Below, piece by piece: positions 1 through 8,833 of a stretch of 64,000 nucleotides of DNA. The position numbers and the translations under genes are program-made. Each line of letters begins with the position of its first letter. Within the stretch, counting starts at the first letter, position 1. Source of the stretch: Botrimarina mediterranea (GTDB lineage: Bacteria > Planctomycetota > Planctomycetia > Pirellulales > Lacipirellulaceae); NCBI RefSeq assembly GCF_007753265.1, contig NZ_CP036349.1, positions 2,141,363 to 2,205,362 on the forward strand, written 5' to 3'. The notes beneath the pieces were generated by a model. The model saw nothing but the letters and a program-made list of their open reading frames with translations. It was not told where the DNA came from and ran no database searches.

Positions 1-41
1 CCACGAATGACGAGCCCGGCCGCTTGGCCCCGCTGCTATGA
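1..41 (+). CDS. possible 3' end of an upstream gene (partial)
   Basis: A frame open from the left edge reads T-N-D-E-P-G-R-L-A-P-L-L and stops at a TGA (39-41) that overlaps the ATG of the next gene (38-40) in an ATGA junction. Such overlaps are typical of translationally coupled genes, which is the only reason to propose it. Twelve codons are too few to name a family, and the frame could be open by chance. Confidence 0.3.
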   Translation, partial: TNDEPGRLAPLL

Positions 42-373
42 CCTGCCACGAATTGGCCGAGCGTATCCAACAGCTCCAGCCCGAAGCGACTCCTCAGGAT
101 GTCGCCCGGCTCTGCTTGCTGTTGACTAACACGCAACGCGACATCGACCAACTTACCGACTCGCGCAACCTCCAATCGGCATGGCGCCAGGTGGGGCTCC
201 AGCTCCAACTTGCGACCGACCAGCACGCCGCGATGACCGGCGAGCTCGAGGAACTGGCGTCTTCGGACCCGAAAGAGTTCTCGCCTGAGCAGGTCTGGGT
301 CTTGATCCGCGCGATCAAAGTGCAGAGCCAAGTCCTGCAGATGTATGTAGGGCACCCGGTGCTGGATGTCTGA
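38..373 (+). CDS. hypothetical protein, 111 aa
   Basis: A small acidic, helix-rich protein rich in Gln, Leu and Glu, with no signal peptide, membrane segment or recognisable catalytic motif. The ATG at 38 overlaps a possible upstream stop (ATGA), suggesting it is the last gene of an operon that lies mostly outside the window. A short hairpin (AGCGGC-ttac-GCCGCT) begins at the stop codon and a long palindrome follows before the convergent mgtE. The codon use and uninterrupted frame look real, but I do not recognise the family. An all-helical regulatory or chaperone-like role would be a guess. Confidence 0.6.
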   Translation: MTCHELAERIQQLQPEATPQDVARLCLLLTNTQRDIDQLTDSRNLQSAWRQVGLQLQLATDQHAAMTGELEELASSDPKEFSPEQVWVLIRAIKVQSQVLQMYVGHPVLDV

Positions 374-420
374 GCGGCTTACGCCGCTGGGACGAGGGGT
401 TAGGGACGAGGGGCTGAGGG
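373..420. repeat. short hairpin plus GGGACGAGG-type repeat
   Basis: An AGCGGC/GCCGCT hairpin (373-388) directly after the stop of the small upstream gene is followed by an unpaired run of GGGACGAGGGG units (389-420). The same wording recurs as a full palindrome between serC and serA (6234-6351) and in part at 34421-34458, so this is one arm of a dispersed intergenic family. Confidence 0.6.
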
Positions 421-426
421 ATAACT

Positions 427-502
427 GGCGAGCCGGGAGCGTCAGCGACCGGAGTGTGCTTGGTACCCGCTTTCCTCCGGTCTCTGACGCTCCCGGCTCG
501 CC
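427..502. repeat. family A palindrome (GGCGAGCC...GGCTCGCC)
   Basis: An imperfect inverted repeat: the left arm (427-454) carries GGCGAGCCGG then GCGTCAGCG then CCGGAG, and the right arm (475-502) carries the complementary CTCCGG, CTGACGC and CCGGCTCGCC. It lies between two convergent genes and its outer end directly abuts the mgtE stop codon (503-505). Further copies or arms lie at 27615-27690, 34476-34511, 38878-38954 and 45256-45352. It may act as a bidirectional terminator, but no T-run follows. Confidence 0.85.
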
Positions 503-1915
503 TCACATCCCTGCGATCATCGCGGTCGCCACGGTCATGTAGATGACGATCCCGGCGATGTCGATGATGCCCGCGACGAATGGGTTGCTCATCAGTGCCG
601 GGTCGAGCCCTAGCTTCTGGAACAGCAGCGGCAGCGCGCCGCCGCAGAGGGTGCCGCAGACGACCACCAACAGGATCGTTACGGGCACGACCACCATCTC
701 GTACGAGGTCGGCGAGAGGTGTGGCTCGGGCGCTTGGCGTGTGAGCAGGAGGGCGCTGCCGTAGCCGACGATCGCGAGGCCGGCGCCCAGGAAGAGCCCC
801 ATCGCCAGTTCTCGCCACAGCACGCGGCGCCAGTCTTCGAGCCTCACTTCGCCGTCGTTGAGGCCGCGGATGACGAGGGTCGCCGATTGGCTGCCGGAGT
901 TGCCGCCGCTCGAAATCACCAGCGGGATGAAGAGGACCAGCCACCAGACCTTGTCGAAGCCCTCTTCGTACCGCAGCAGGGCGTAGGCTGTGAGCAGCGC
1001 AGCGAAGAACATCACCCCCAGCCAGATCCCCCGGCTGTAGGCGAGCGTGAACCAGTGCGTCTTGAGGTAGCCGTTCTCGAGCGGCGCCACACCGGCGGCG
1101 AGCAGGGCGTCCTCGGTCGCCTCTTCCCGAAAAACGTCGATGATGTCGTCGTGCGTGACGATGCCCAGCAGGCGGCGGTTCTCATCAACGACGGGGATCG
1201 CCAGGAAGTCGTAGTCGGCGACCTTCTCGGCGACGGCCTCTTGGTCGTCCATCGCCAGGACCGTGACCACGTCGCGCTGCATCAGCTCGCTGATCAACTG
1301 GTTGGGGTTCAGGTAGTGGGTCACCAGCTGCCGCGCGGAGAGCAGCCCCAGGAGACGCCGGTCGTCGTCCACCACGTAGGTGTAGTAAACGGTCTCGACC
1401 TCTTGGGCCTGCTTGCTGATCTCGGTGAGCGCCTCGGCGACCGACAGGTGTTCGGGGAGGCAGACCATCTCCGTTGTCATCACCGAGCCGGCCGTCCCCT
1501 CCGGGAAGCCCCGCAGCCGCAGCGTCTCGCGGCGGTCGTCGGGCGGCAGCAGCGGGATCAACTCTTCGACGACGTGGTCGTCCACGTCGCGGAGGAGGTC
1601 CACCCGGTCGTCCGCCGGCAGGTCCGCCACCAGCCCGCTGATGGCGTCGGCGTCGCCCGCGCCGACGAGGGCATGGACAAGGGCGGTCTGCTTCTCGGGC
1701 TCGAAGTAGCCGAAGACCTCGACCCGCCGTTCGGGGTCGGCCACTTGGAGCACCCGCCACGACTCGACGGCGTCGAGCCCCTCCATGAACTCCGCCACAC
1801 GGGCCGGCATCAGCGCATCGACGAACTCACGGAGCGACGCGTCGTCGTCCGTGGCGATCATCTCCCTCAACTCGGGCAGGTAGAGCGTGTTCAACGTGGA
1901 GGCGGACGAGGACAC
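503..1915 (-). CDS. mgtE: magnesium transporter MgtE
   Basis: Inner-membrane Mg2+ channel/transporter of the MgtE family. The order is standard: an N-terminal helical Mg-sensing domain (about residues 10-140), two CBS domains (about 145-275; the first begins MTTEMVCLPEH, the second MQRDVVTVLAM) and a C-terminal membrane domain with about five helices (from about 290). The SGGNSGSQ stretch in the membrane part is typical of the pore region. I chose the GTG at 1915, giving 470 aa, because the family normally begins close to the LNTLYLPELREMI segment. An upstream ATG at 2035 would add 40 residues of unlikely composition. The gene is divergent from rnc, with 176 bases between the starts. Confidence 0.92.
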   Translation of the reverse strand: MSSSASTLNTLYLPELREMIATDDDASLREFVDALMPARVAEFMEGLDAVESWRVLQVADPERRVEVFGYFEPEKQTALVHALVGAGDADAISGLVADLPADDRVDLLRDVDDHVVEELIPLLPPDDRRETLRLRGFPEGTAGSVMTTEMVCLPEHLSVAEALTEISKQAQEVETVYYTYVVDDDRRLLGLLSARQLVTHYLNPNQLISELMQRDVVTVLAMDDQEAVAEKVADYDFLAIPVVDENRRLLGIVTHDDIIDVFREEATEDALLAAGVAPLENGYLKTHWFTLAYSRGIWLGVMFFAALLTAYALLRYEEGFDKVWWLVLFIPLVISSGGNSGSQSATLVIRGLNDGEVRLEDWRRVLWRELAMGLFLGAGLAIVGYGSALLLTRQAPEPHLSPTSYEMVVVPVTILLVVVCGTLCGGALPLLFQKLGLDPALMSNPFVAGIIDIAGIVIYMTVATAMIAGM

Positions 1916-2091
1916 AGGGCGGCCGGGGCAGGCGGAGCGGTTCGGGCGAGCCGTCACTGTAAAAGCTGCGCCGCCGCCTGGGCAGTGCTCTCGCCGGCTT
2001 TCCTTCTCTGTGCGGCGCGGATTGACCGCCCCCACCCCCGCCAGCTAGCCTGCCCCATTGGCCGCCGTTTTCCACTGCGTTCCCTCGCCCT

Positions 2092-2823
2092 GTGTCCGAA
2101 GAACTGACCCCCGATGTCGTGGACTTTGACGCCTGTGAGGCGGCATTGGGCTACCGATTCCGCGACCGGGCCCTGTTGGAGTCGGCCCTGACGCACGCCT
2201 CGGGCGCCGACCACCGGCTGGGATCGAACGAGCGGATGGAGTTCCTCGGCGACGCGATCCTCGGCGCCATCGTCTGCGAGCAGCTCTACGAGCGGTTCCC
2301 GCACTTTCTCGAAGGGGACCTCACCAAGGTCAAGAGCGTTGTCGTCAGCCGGATGACCTGTGCGAAGCTCAGCAAGCGCCTCGGCTTGCAGCCGTTCTTG
2401 ATCCTCGGCAAGGGGATGACGACTTCGCCCACGGTGCCGCCTAGCGTCATGGCGGACGTGTTCGAGTCGCTCGTCGCGGCGATCTACCTCGACGGCGGGC
2501 GCGACGCGGCCGCCGAGTTCGTCATGCCGCTGACGCTCCGAGAGATCGAGCACGCGGCCGCCGAGGGCGTCGGCGGCGAGAACCACAAGTCACTCCTTCA
2601 GCAGCTTGTGCAACGCGAAGAGGGAACGACGCCCAACTACTGCCTGCTCGACGAGAAGGGCCCCGACCACAGCAAGGCGTTCCAAGTCGCCGTGCAGGTT
2701 GGCGGCAAGCGGTACACCCCGGCCTGGGGGAAGACGAAGAAGGAAGCCGAGCAACGCGCCGCCGCCAACGCGCTGGCGGAGATGGAAGACGAAGAGCCTC
2801 CCTTTGTTGGCGCCGAGGTGTAA
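2092..2823 (+). CDS. rnc: ribonuclease III
   Basis: Double-strand-specific endoribonuclease that processes rRNA precursors and structured mRNAs. The signature NERMEFLGDAILG (residues 46-58) carries the first catalytic acidic cluster, and MADVFESLVAAIYLDGG (about 123-139) the second essential Glu. A C-terminal dsRNA-binding domain (about 165-235) ends with KKEAEQRAAANAL. At 243 aa it has the normal family length. The start is a GTG at 2092. The gene is divergent from mgtE and convergent with the ClC gene after only 33 bases. Given the many long palindromes in this window, the enzyme is a likely processor of transcripts that carry them (inference). Confidence 0.95.
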   Translation: MSEELTPDVVDFDACEAALGYRFRDRALLESALTHASGADHRLGSNERMEFLGDAILGAIVCEQLYERFPHFLEGDLTKVKSVVVSRMTCAKLSKRLGLQPFLILGKGMTTSPTVPPSVMADVFESLVAAIYLDGGRDAAAEFVMPLTLREIEHAAAEGVGGENHKSLLQQLVQREEGTTPNYCLLDEKGPDHSKAFQVAVQVGGKRYTPAWGKTKKEAEQRAAANALAEMEDEEPPFVGAEV

Positions 2824-2856
2824 CGCCGGCAAGGCTCGGCGAGTGTTGCTGTTGGA

Positions 2857-4794
2857 TCAATGCCGCTTGAGCATCTCTTGCCGATAGCGACGCATCACGT
2901 CGGCTCGCAGCAGAAGCCCCACGAGGCGCCGGCTCTCGCCGACGCCGACTTCGACGGGAAGCGTCTCCACGTCGCGGGCGCCGAAGTCACGCATCGCCTC
3001 GATCAGGTTTGCCGACGGCAACACCGACAGCGGCGCGCGGAGAGCGATGTCTTCGGCGTTCACCAGCGCGGGCGTCAGGTCGCTGTCGAGGACGCGGTGC
3101 AGGTCCTCGGCACGGATGATGCCAATCAATTTGCCGTCGGCGCCGAGCACCGGCAGGCTCTCGATCGCCGGGTTTTCGCGCGCGATCTTGATGATTTGCG
3201 CGGCGTTGTCCCCGGGCCGGAGCGTCGGGAAGTGGCGGACCATCACGTCGCGGACCATCACGTGGTCGAGGTTGTGCAGGTCGTGCCCGCGCGAGATGAA
3301 TTCGCCGCGGCGGCTGAGCTTCTTGTAGTAGATGCTGTCGGTTTCAAGCATCTTCGTGACGACGCTCGACACGCCGGCGGCCGCCATGATCGGCAGGATG
3401 ATCTCGTACTGGTCGGTCATCTCGTAAACGATCAGGATCGCCGAGAGCACCCCGTGGGTGGCGCCGGCGACGACGGCCGCCATGCCGACAATCGCGTACA
3501 CGCCCGGCGCGTGGGAGTAGGCCGGCATCACGAGGTTCACCAGCAAACCGAACGTCCCGCCGAGCGTGGCGCCGAGGAACAGCGACGGCGCAAAGACGCC
3601 CCCCGAGCCCCCGCCGGCGATCGTCAGGCCCGTCATGACGGGCTTCAACAGCACCAACGGCGCCAACCACAGCAACTCGTTCCACAGTCGGTCCTGCGGC
3701 ACGACGACCGCCCGTTCGGGCGCCATGCGGAACATACCGCTGAAGAACTCGAACTCCTTCTTCGACGAGGGCTTCTCGTGCCCCTCGATTGTCAGGTGCA
3801 GCGCGTGATCGACGACCGGGTAGCCGACGCCCATGATCGGCGGCAAGTGCATCAGCGACGCGGTTTGCGAGTCCTCCGACGCCGCCGGAGGCGGCACGGG
3901 ATAGAAGGCGCCGACGAGCCCGACGATCGCCCCGAGCGCAAGCGCGCGCTTGCGCCAGTCGGGAATCCAGCGTTCGGTGACGTCCTGGAGGCCGTAGAGC
4001 ACCTTGATAAAGCCCGCCGCGGCGACGCCCGCGACGAGGCCCAAGAGCAGGTAGCTCGGCAGTTCCACCCAGGCGCCGGCGAATTGGAACTCGAGGTCCT
4101 TGAACGCGGGGTCGAAGCGGTGCTCGCCGATATGCTGCTGCACGACGTCGGCGAGGACGCTGGCGAGCACGATCGGCGTCAGCGACTCGACGGCGAACGA
4201 GCCGAGGATGATCTCGCTGGCGAAGATCACCCCGGCGAGCGGCGCGTTGAACGTCGCGCTGATGCCTGCGGCGGCGCCGGCCGCGACGAGCACCTTGATG
4301 TTCTTCGCCGAGAGCCGCATCAGCTGGCCGGCTGCGCTGCCGACGGCGGAGCCGATCTGAACGATGGGCCCTTCACGCCCGACGGAGCCGCCCATGCCGA
4401 TCGAGATGCCGCTCGCGAGGATTTTGACGACCGCGGCCCGAGGCCGGATGACGCCGTCGTGCCGGGCCACCGCGGCGATGACCTCGGGCACCCCCAGGCC
4501 CATCGCCTCGGGGGCGAAGGTCCGCGTCACCCACGCCACCACCAGCATGCCGATTGGCGGGCTGAGAACGATCACCAGCGTCCAGAGCCACCAGCTGGTA
4601 GCCGGGTCGAGCCGCGACTCGGCCGCCAAGCCGAAGGTGTGGTCGGTGAAAAACTCGATCAGCGTCCCAAAAAAGGCCGCTCCCACGCCGGCGGCCAAAC
4701 CCACGACGCCAGCGAGCAGGATCGTCAAGTGATCCCCCGAGATTACGCCACGTCCAGCGAGGGGGCGAAACCAGTCGATGAAGCGGGCGTACAC
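2857..4794 (-). CDS. ClC-family chloride channel/antiporter with CBS pair
   Basis: Membrane ClC protein of 645 aa. The ion-path motifs are present: GLGVPEV (the GSGIP-loop equivalent, about residue 100), GREGPIVQIG (about 140, with the gating Glu) and GGSGGVFAPSLFLGA (about 400). About ten hydrophobic helices precede a cytoplasmic C-terminal CBS pair (about 515-640; the first begins VMVRDVMVRHFPTL) that could bind adenine nucleotides. The gating Glu suggests either an antiporter or a Glu-gated channel; sequence alone does not settle this. The start is a GTG at 4794. The 293-base gap to serC shows no repeat and presumably holds the two divergent promoters. Confidence 0.92.
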   Translation of the reverse strand: MYARFIDWFRPLAGRGVISGDHLTILLAGVVGLAAGVGAAFFGTLIEFFTDHTFGLAAESRLDPATSWWLWTLVIVLSPPIGMLVVAWVTRTFAPEAMGLGVPEVIAAVARHDGVIRPRAAVVKILASGISIGMGGSVGREGPIVQIGSAVGSAAGQLMRLSAKNIKVLVAAGAAAGISATFNAPLAGVIFASEIILGSFAVESLTPIVLASVLADVVQQHIGEHRFDPAFKDLEFQFAGAWVELPSYLLLGLVAGVAAAGFIKVLYGLQDVTERWIPDWRKRALALGAIVGLVGAFYPVPPPAASEDSQTASLMHLPPIMGVGYPVVDHALHLTIEGHEKPSSKKEFEFFSGMFRMAPERAVVVPQDRLWNELLWLAPLVLLKPVMTGLTIAGGGSGGVFAPSLFLGATLGGTFGLLVNLVMPAYSHAPGVYAIVGMAAVVAGATHGVLSAILIVYEMTDQYEIILPIMAAAGVSSVVTKMLETDSIYYKKLSRRGEFISRGHDLHNLDHVMVRDVMVRHFPTLRPGDNAAQIIKIARENPAIESLPVLGADGKLIGIIRAEDLHRVLDSDLTPALVNAEDIALRAPLSVLPSANLIEAMRDFGARDVETLPVEVGVGESRRLVGLLLRADVMRRYRQEMLKRH

Positions 4795-5087
4795 GGGTGG
4801 GGATGGACTCGTTGGCTAGGGTGCGCGGGCGCGAGAGAGCTATGCGTATGAAACTATGCGGCTTCGGCCCGCAGGGATAGGCGAGGCGGCGGTGTAAGTC
4901 GTCGGAGTTTGGCCGCGTTGTCGTCAATCCCTCGCCAGGAGGACGCCACTGCCGCGGCGTTTCGCCACAGCGAACCTCCACCGCCCGCCCATCGTCAATC
5001 CGGCGACCCACCGTTAAACTTTTGGGTCTCAGAAGTGCCGCCAGGCGTCCACCCACTAGCGAGCCACCCCACCTAACGCCCAAGCCG

Positions 5088-6227
5088 ATGTCGACCGCCA
5101 CCGCCGCCGATCAGCGTGTCTACAACTTCTCCGCCGGCCCGGCGGTGCTCCCCGTCCCGGTCCTGGAGCAGGCCCGCGACGAGATGCTCTGCCTCCCCGG
5201 CGTCGGCGCCAGCATCCTCGAGATCAGCCACCGCAGCGCCGCGTTCACAGCGATCATCGAGGCGGCCGAGGCCAACATCCGCAAGCTGCTCGGCGTCCCG
5301 GACGATTACGCCGTACTGTTCCTCCAGGGCGGCGGGCGGCTGCAGTTCTGGATGACTGCGGCAAACCTGATCGGCGAGCTCGGCGCCTTCAAGGGCAAGA
5401 GTGCGGACTACCTGCTCACCGGCTCGTGGGGAAAGCAGGCGATGGCCGAGGCCAAGAAGGTCGCCCCGGTCCGCGTCGCCTATGACTCGTCCGGTTCGAA
5501 CTACGACCGCCTCCCGGCGCCCTTCTGTGCGGGCGAGCCGGCAATGGACCTCGACCCGGACGCGGCGTACGTCCACTACACCTGCAACGAAACGATCCAG
5601 GGCGTTCAGTTCCCCAGCGAGCCGGACACGGGCGGCGTGCCGCTGGTCTGCGACGCGTCGAGCGACTTCATGCACAAGAAGCTCGACGTCACCAAGTACG
5701 GGCTGATCTACGCCTGTGCCCAGAAGAACGCCGGGCCGGCGGGCGTGACGATCGTTATCGTCAATAAGGCGCTCGTCGCCGACGCCAGCCCCAACTTGCC
5801 CATCTACTGCAACTACAACACGCACATCGCCGAGAAGTCGCTGAACAACACGGCGCCGACGTTCTCGATCTACATCGTGAAGCTCGTCACCGAATGGCTG
5901 CTGCGGGAGTTCGGCGACCTCGACGCGGTCTACAAGCAGAACCAGATGAAGGCCAAGCTGCTGTACGACGTGATGGACGCGGCGCCCGACTTCTACATCG
6001 GCCACGCAAGGCGCGAGTGTCGCAGCCTGATGAACGTCGCGTTCCGCCTGCCGTCGGACGAGTTGACCGACGCGTTCCTCAGCGGCGCCAAGAAGCGCGG
6101 CCTCAGCGACCTCAAGGGCCACCGCTCGGTTGGCGGCGCCCGGGCGTCGATCTACAACGCGATGCCCGTCGCAGGCGTCGAGTGCCTGCGTGACTACATG
6201 CTCGAGTTCAAGAACCAGCAAGGCTGA
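5088..6227 (+). CDS. serC: phosphoserine aminotransferase
   Basis: PLP enzyme that converts 3-phosphohydroxypyruvate to phosphoserine, the second step of serine synthesis. The N-terminus has the family hallmark NFSAGPAVLP, and the PLP lysine sits in AQKNAGPAGVT (about residue 215). The ATG at 5088 gives 379 aa, close to the usual 360-370. An upstream ATG at 5022 would add 22 residues with no family counterpart. It is followed, after a 129-base palindrome-filled gap, by serA, so two consecutive pathway steps are adjacent. Confidence 0.95.
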   Translation: MSTATAADQRVYNFSAGPAVLPVPVLEQARDEMLCLPGVGASILEISHRSAAFTAIIEAAEANIRKLLGVPDDYAVLFLQGGGRLQFWMTAANLIGELGAFKGKSADYLLTGSWGKQAMAEAKKVAPVRVAYDSSGSNYDRLPAPFCAGEPAMDLDPDAAYVHYTCNETIQGVQFPSEPDTGGVPLVCDASSDFMHKKLDVTKYGLIYACAQKNAGPAGVTIVIVNKALVADASPNLPIYCNYNTHIAEKSLNNTAPTFSIYIVKLVTEWLLREFGDLDAVYKQNQMKAKLLYDVMDAAPDFYIGHARRECRSLMNVAFRLPSDELTDAFLSGAKKRGLSDLKGHRSVGGARASIYNAMPVAGVECLRDYMLEFKNQQG

Positions 6228-6233
6228 CGCCCT

Positions 6234-6351
6234 GAGGGACGAGGGACGGGGGACGAGGGACGAGGGTTCCTGTGTTCGCGGTCGCTCGTCCTACTCAGGC
6301 GAAGCCTGATGCCGCTTTCCCTCGTCCCCCGTCCCTAACCCCTCGCCCCTC
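6234..6351. repeat. GGGACGAGG palindrome between serC and serA
   Basis: Left arm 6234-6266 is a run of GAGGGACGAGGGACGGGG-type units. Right arm 6319-6351 is its approximate complement (CCCTCGTCCCCCGTCCC). A loop of about 50 bases separates them. It fills almost the whole serC-serA gap and ends 5 bases before the serA start, so it must lie in the serA leader if the two genes are co-transcribed. Confidence 0.8.
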
Positions 6352-6356
6352 CCCAC

Positions 6357-7976
6357 ATGCCCAGCATCATCGTTCTTGACGACCTCTCGCCCGAAGGCCT
6401 TGCGCTGTTGGACGCCGCCGAGGGGGTCTCGTACGAAGTCCGCACCGGATTGAAGGGGGACGCCCTCAAGAGCGCGCTGAACGAGTTCGACGGCGCCATC
6501 TGCCGCAGCGGCGTGAAGCTCACGCCCGACGTGCTCGAAGGGAACACGCGGCTGCGGGCGGTCGTCCGGGCGGGCGTCGGCACCGACAACATCGACAAGA
6601 CCGCCGCCACGCGCGCCGGCATCGTCGTGATGAACACGCCGGCCGGCAACACGATCAGCACCGCCGAGCACGCCATCGCCCTGATGTTCGCGCTGAGCCG
6701 CAACATCCCGGCGGCGAACCAGTCGCTCGTCGAGGGCCGCTGGGACCGCAAGAAGTTCATGGGCGCCCAGCTCGCCGGCAAGACGCTCGGCATCGTCGGC
6801 CTCGGTCGCATCGGCCTGGCCGTCGCCTCGCGCGCAAGAGCGATGGAGATGGACCTCATTGGCTACGACCCCTTCATGTCGGCCGACATGGCGAAGTCGC
6901 TCGGCATCGAGCTGGTGGAAAAGGTCGAGGACATGCTGCCGCGTGTCGACTACCTGACCGTTCACACACCGCTCACCGACGAGACCCGCGGCCTGATCAG
7001 CGACGCGGCGCTGGAGAAGATCAAGCCGGGCTGCCGCCTAATCAACTGCGCCCGCGGCGGCATCTTCGACGAGGCCGCCCTCAAGAAGGGCCTCGAGTCG
7101 GGCAAGCTCGGCGGCGTCGCCCTCGACGTCTACCCCGACGAGCCTTGCACCGACAGCCCGCTGTTCGGCATGCCGAACGTCGTCTGCACCCCGCACCTCG
7201 GCGCGAGCACCGAGGAAGCGCAAACACAGGTCGCCGTCGAAGCCGTCGAGCTGCTCACCGCCTACCTCAAGACCGGCGCTATCCGGTGTGCGGTCAACGC
7301 CGCCGCTCTCGACCCGAAGACGCTCGCTTCGCTCCGCGGCTATATCGACGTGGCGCACCGCTTGGGCCGCTTGGCCGAAGGCCTCACTCCCAGCGGCGTC
7401 GGTTCGTGCCGGATCATCTACCGCGGCACCTTGGCCGAGGGGGACACCAAGATCCTCACCGCCGCGTTCGCCGTGGGCCTGTTGGAGCACGCCATGGGCG
7501 ATGAGGTGAACCTCATCAACGCCGAGTCGCTGCTCACCGAGCGCGGCATCCAGTTCGTCACCGAGTCGAGCGCGCAGCAGGGCGCCTTCCGGGCGTCGAT
7601 GTCGGTCGAAGTGGCGACCGGCGAGGCCTCGCACCAGCTCACCGCCACGCTCCTAGGCGCCGACATGCCCCGCCTGGTGGCGATCGACGGCTACCGCCTC
7701 GAGGCGTTCCTCGACGGCTGCCTGATCATCTTCACTCACAAGGACGTGCCCGGCATTATCGGTTCGATCGGCACTGTTCTGGGTAAGCACGGCGTCAACA
7801 TCGCCCAGATGGCGGTCGGCCGGAACCAGCGGGGCGGCGACGCGGTCGGCGTCCTCAACGTCGATGGCGAGCCCTCCGAAGCCGCCATCGAGGCGATCCG
7901 TGGCATCGAGGCAATCACCAGCGCCCGCGTCGTTCGGCTCCCCGAAGCGGGAACCGTGCCCCCTTGGCTGGGCTGA
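6357..7976 (+). CDS. serA: D-3-phosphoglycerate dehydrogenase
   Basis: NAD-dependent enzyme that oxidises 3-phosphoglycerate, committing it to serine. Domains in order are the substrate-binding and NAD-binding lobes (GLGRIGLAVASRA, about residues 147-159), the catalytic Arg in NCARGGIFDEAAL (about 228), the catalytic His in TPHLGASTEEAQ (about 278), an intervening allosteric substrate-binding domain (about 320-450) and a C-terminal ACT domain (about 455-530) that usually senses serine. At 539 aa it is the long type I form. It lies just downstream of serC. Confidence 0.96.
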   Translation: MPSIIVLDDLSPEGLALLDAAEGVSYEVRTGLKGDALKSALNEFDGAICRSGVKLTPDVLEGNTRLRAVVRAGVGTDNIDKTAATRAGIVVMNTPAGNTISTAEHAIALMFALSRNIPAANQSLVEGRWDRKKFMGAQLAGKTLGIVGLGRIGLAVASRARAMEMDLIGYDPFMSADMAKSLGIELVEKVEDMLPRVDYLTVHTPLTDETRGLISDAALEKIKPGCRLINCARGGIFDEAALKKGLESGKLGGVALDVYPDEPCTDSPLFGMPNVVCTPHLGASTEEAQTQVAVEAVELLTAYLKTGAIRCAVNAAALDPKTLASLRGYIDVAHRLGRLAEGLTPSGVGSCRIIYRGTLAEGDTKILTAAFAVGLLEHAMGDEVNLINAESLLTERGIQFVTESSAQQGAFRASMSVEVATGEASHQLTATLLGADMPRLVAIDGYRLEAFLDGCLIIFTHKDVPGIIGSIGTVLGKHGVNIAQMAVGRNQRGGDAVGVLNVDGEPSEAAIEAIRGIEAITSARVVRLPEAGTVPPWLG

Positions 7977-8310
7977 GAGCCACAACCAATTCTGCGAATC
8001 GAAGAGCGGTGAGCCCCGCGACGTTAGTCCGGGGAGGGCAGCGGGCGCCAACGACCCTCCCCGGACTAACGTCGCGGGGCTCGCCTTTGAACGAGCGGTT
8101 GCGCGTCTTGCCGCCGCCGGCCTTGTCTGTTGGCGTTCCACCCCGCAAGAGTTGTGCGACCCGCACGTTTCGGCGGCGAATCCGCGACGGGAGGCGGCTG
8201 CGCCGTGTCGCGGGCGCGCCACAGCGACCGATATTTCGAGAGTCCGCTTCCGCGCTGCTCTCCCAAAGATGGCGCGTCCCTCCCCACTGGCCTCTCGCCG
8301 TCTCTCTGAC
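7977..8310. other. intergenic region with palindrome, no gene seen
   Basis: The 334 bases between serA and the BON-domain gene hold the family D palindrome (8008-8085). The remaining 225 bases show no tRNA-like fold, no obvious terminator and no convincing frame. A frame is open from within serA into the BON gene, but its composition here is not protein-like. A promoter for the BON gene is expected in 8090-8300. Confidence 0.5.
8008..8085. repeat. family D palindrome after serA
   Basis: Two arms of about 30 bases (8008-8038 and 8055-8085) are complementary apart from two or three positions, around a 16-base loop. Key words are GAGCCCCGCGACGTTAGTCC on the left and GGACTAACGTCGCGGGGCTC on the right. 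A related element with the same layout but an ACGATGTTAATCGTGG core occurs at 33490-33564. The stem is long enough to terminate transcription or stall RNA polymerase, but no T-run follows. Confidence 0.9.
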
Positions 8311-8556
8311 ATGGTCGCTCTCCAAAACCCGGCCGCTAAGGCGGCCTGTCCGCTCCACGACGCCGTCACCGCCGCCCTGGCGTCGAGCCCCTACGTCGCC
8401 CCTACGGCTCGGCTCCGCATCGAGGCGGGCGACGGCCGTGTCCGCCTGCACGGCGACGTCGGCACCTTCTTCGAGAAGCAGATGGCCCAAGAGGTCGTCC
8501 GCCGGATCGACGGGGTGCAACAGGTCGAGAACCTGCTCCAAGTCGCCTGGACTTGA
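8311..8556 (+). CDS. BON-domain protein, 81 aa
   Basis: A small protein made almost entirely of one BON domain. The RLRIEAGDGRVRLHGDV strand, a helix with VVRRIDGVQQVENLL and the closing VAWT match the usual beta-alpha-beta arrangement. BON domains are associated with membranes or phospholipids, yet this copy has no signal peptide or lipobox, so it should be cytoplasmic unless exported by other means. I set the start at the ATG at 8311. The frame continues upstream to 7864 without a stop, but that part overlaps serA and lacks protein-like composition. Confidence 0.7.
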   Translation: MVALQNPAAKAACPLHDAVTAALASSPYVAPTARLRIEAGDGRVRLHGDVGTFFEKQMAQEVVRRIDGVQQVENLLQVAWT

Positions 8557-8833
8557 TCATCGGTTTGGTGCGTTAAGGGTTCTGCCTGATAGCGGTTCGA
8601 CTGTTGGCGGTCGGACCGTGTAGGGGCCTGCAAAGCCCGTGCGGAACGGCCGCCGCTTGTTTTATCCCGGCAAGCTTGCCGCTGTCGCCATAACCGGCGC
8701 CACCGGACCACGCCCGGCGAGTCTCTCGGTATCGTCGATCGATAACGGTCGTCCCGTTTGCCGATCCTCTGACAAGAGGCGGCGGAGCGAGTCTATCGTC
8801 CTCCATTGAGGGACTGGCACGGAGGGACTGCAA

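Noticed and set aside
719-2107. Long frame on the plus strand across mgtE
   Set aside because: Antisense to a clear MgtE gene; Gln/Val/Asp-rich composition is typical of the complement of high-GC coding DNA.
2860-4851. 663-codon frame opposite the ClC gene
   Set aside because: Lacks hydrophobic or catalytic motifs; the opposite strand has all ClC motifs.
7864-8310. N-terminal extension of the BON-domain protein
   Set aside because: Overlaps serA, crosses a palindrome and lacks protein-like composition; the domain starts after ATG 8311.
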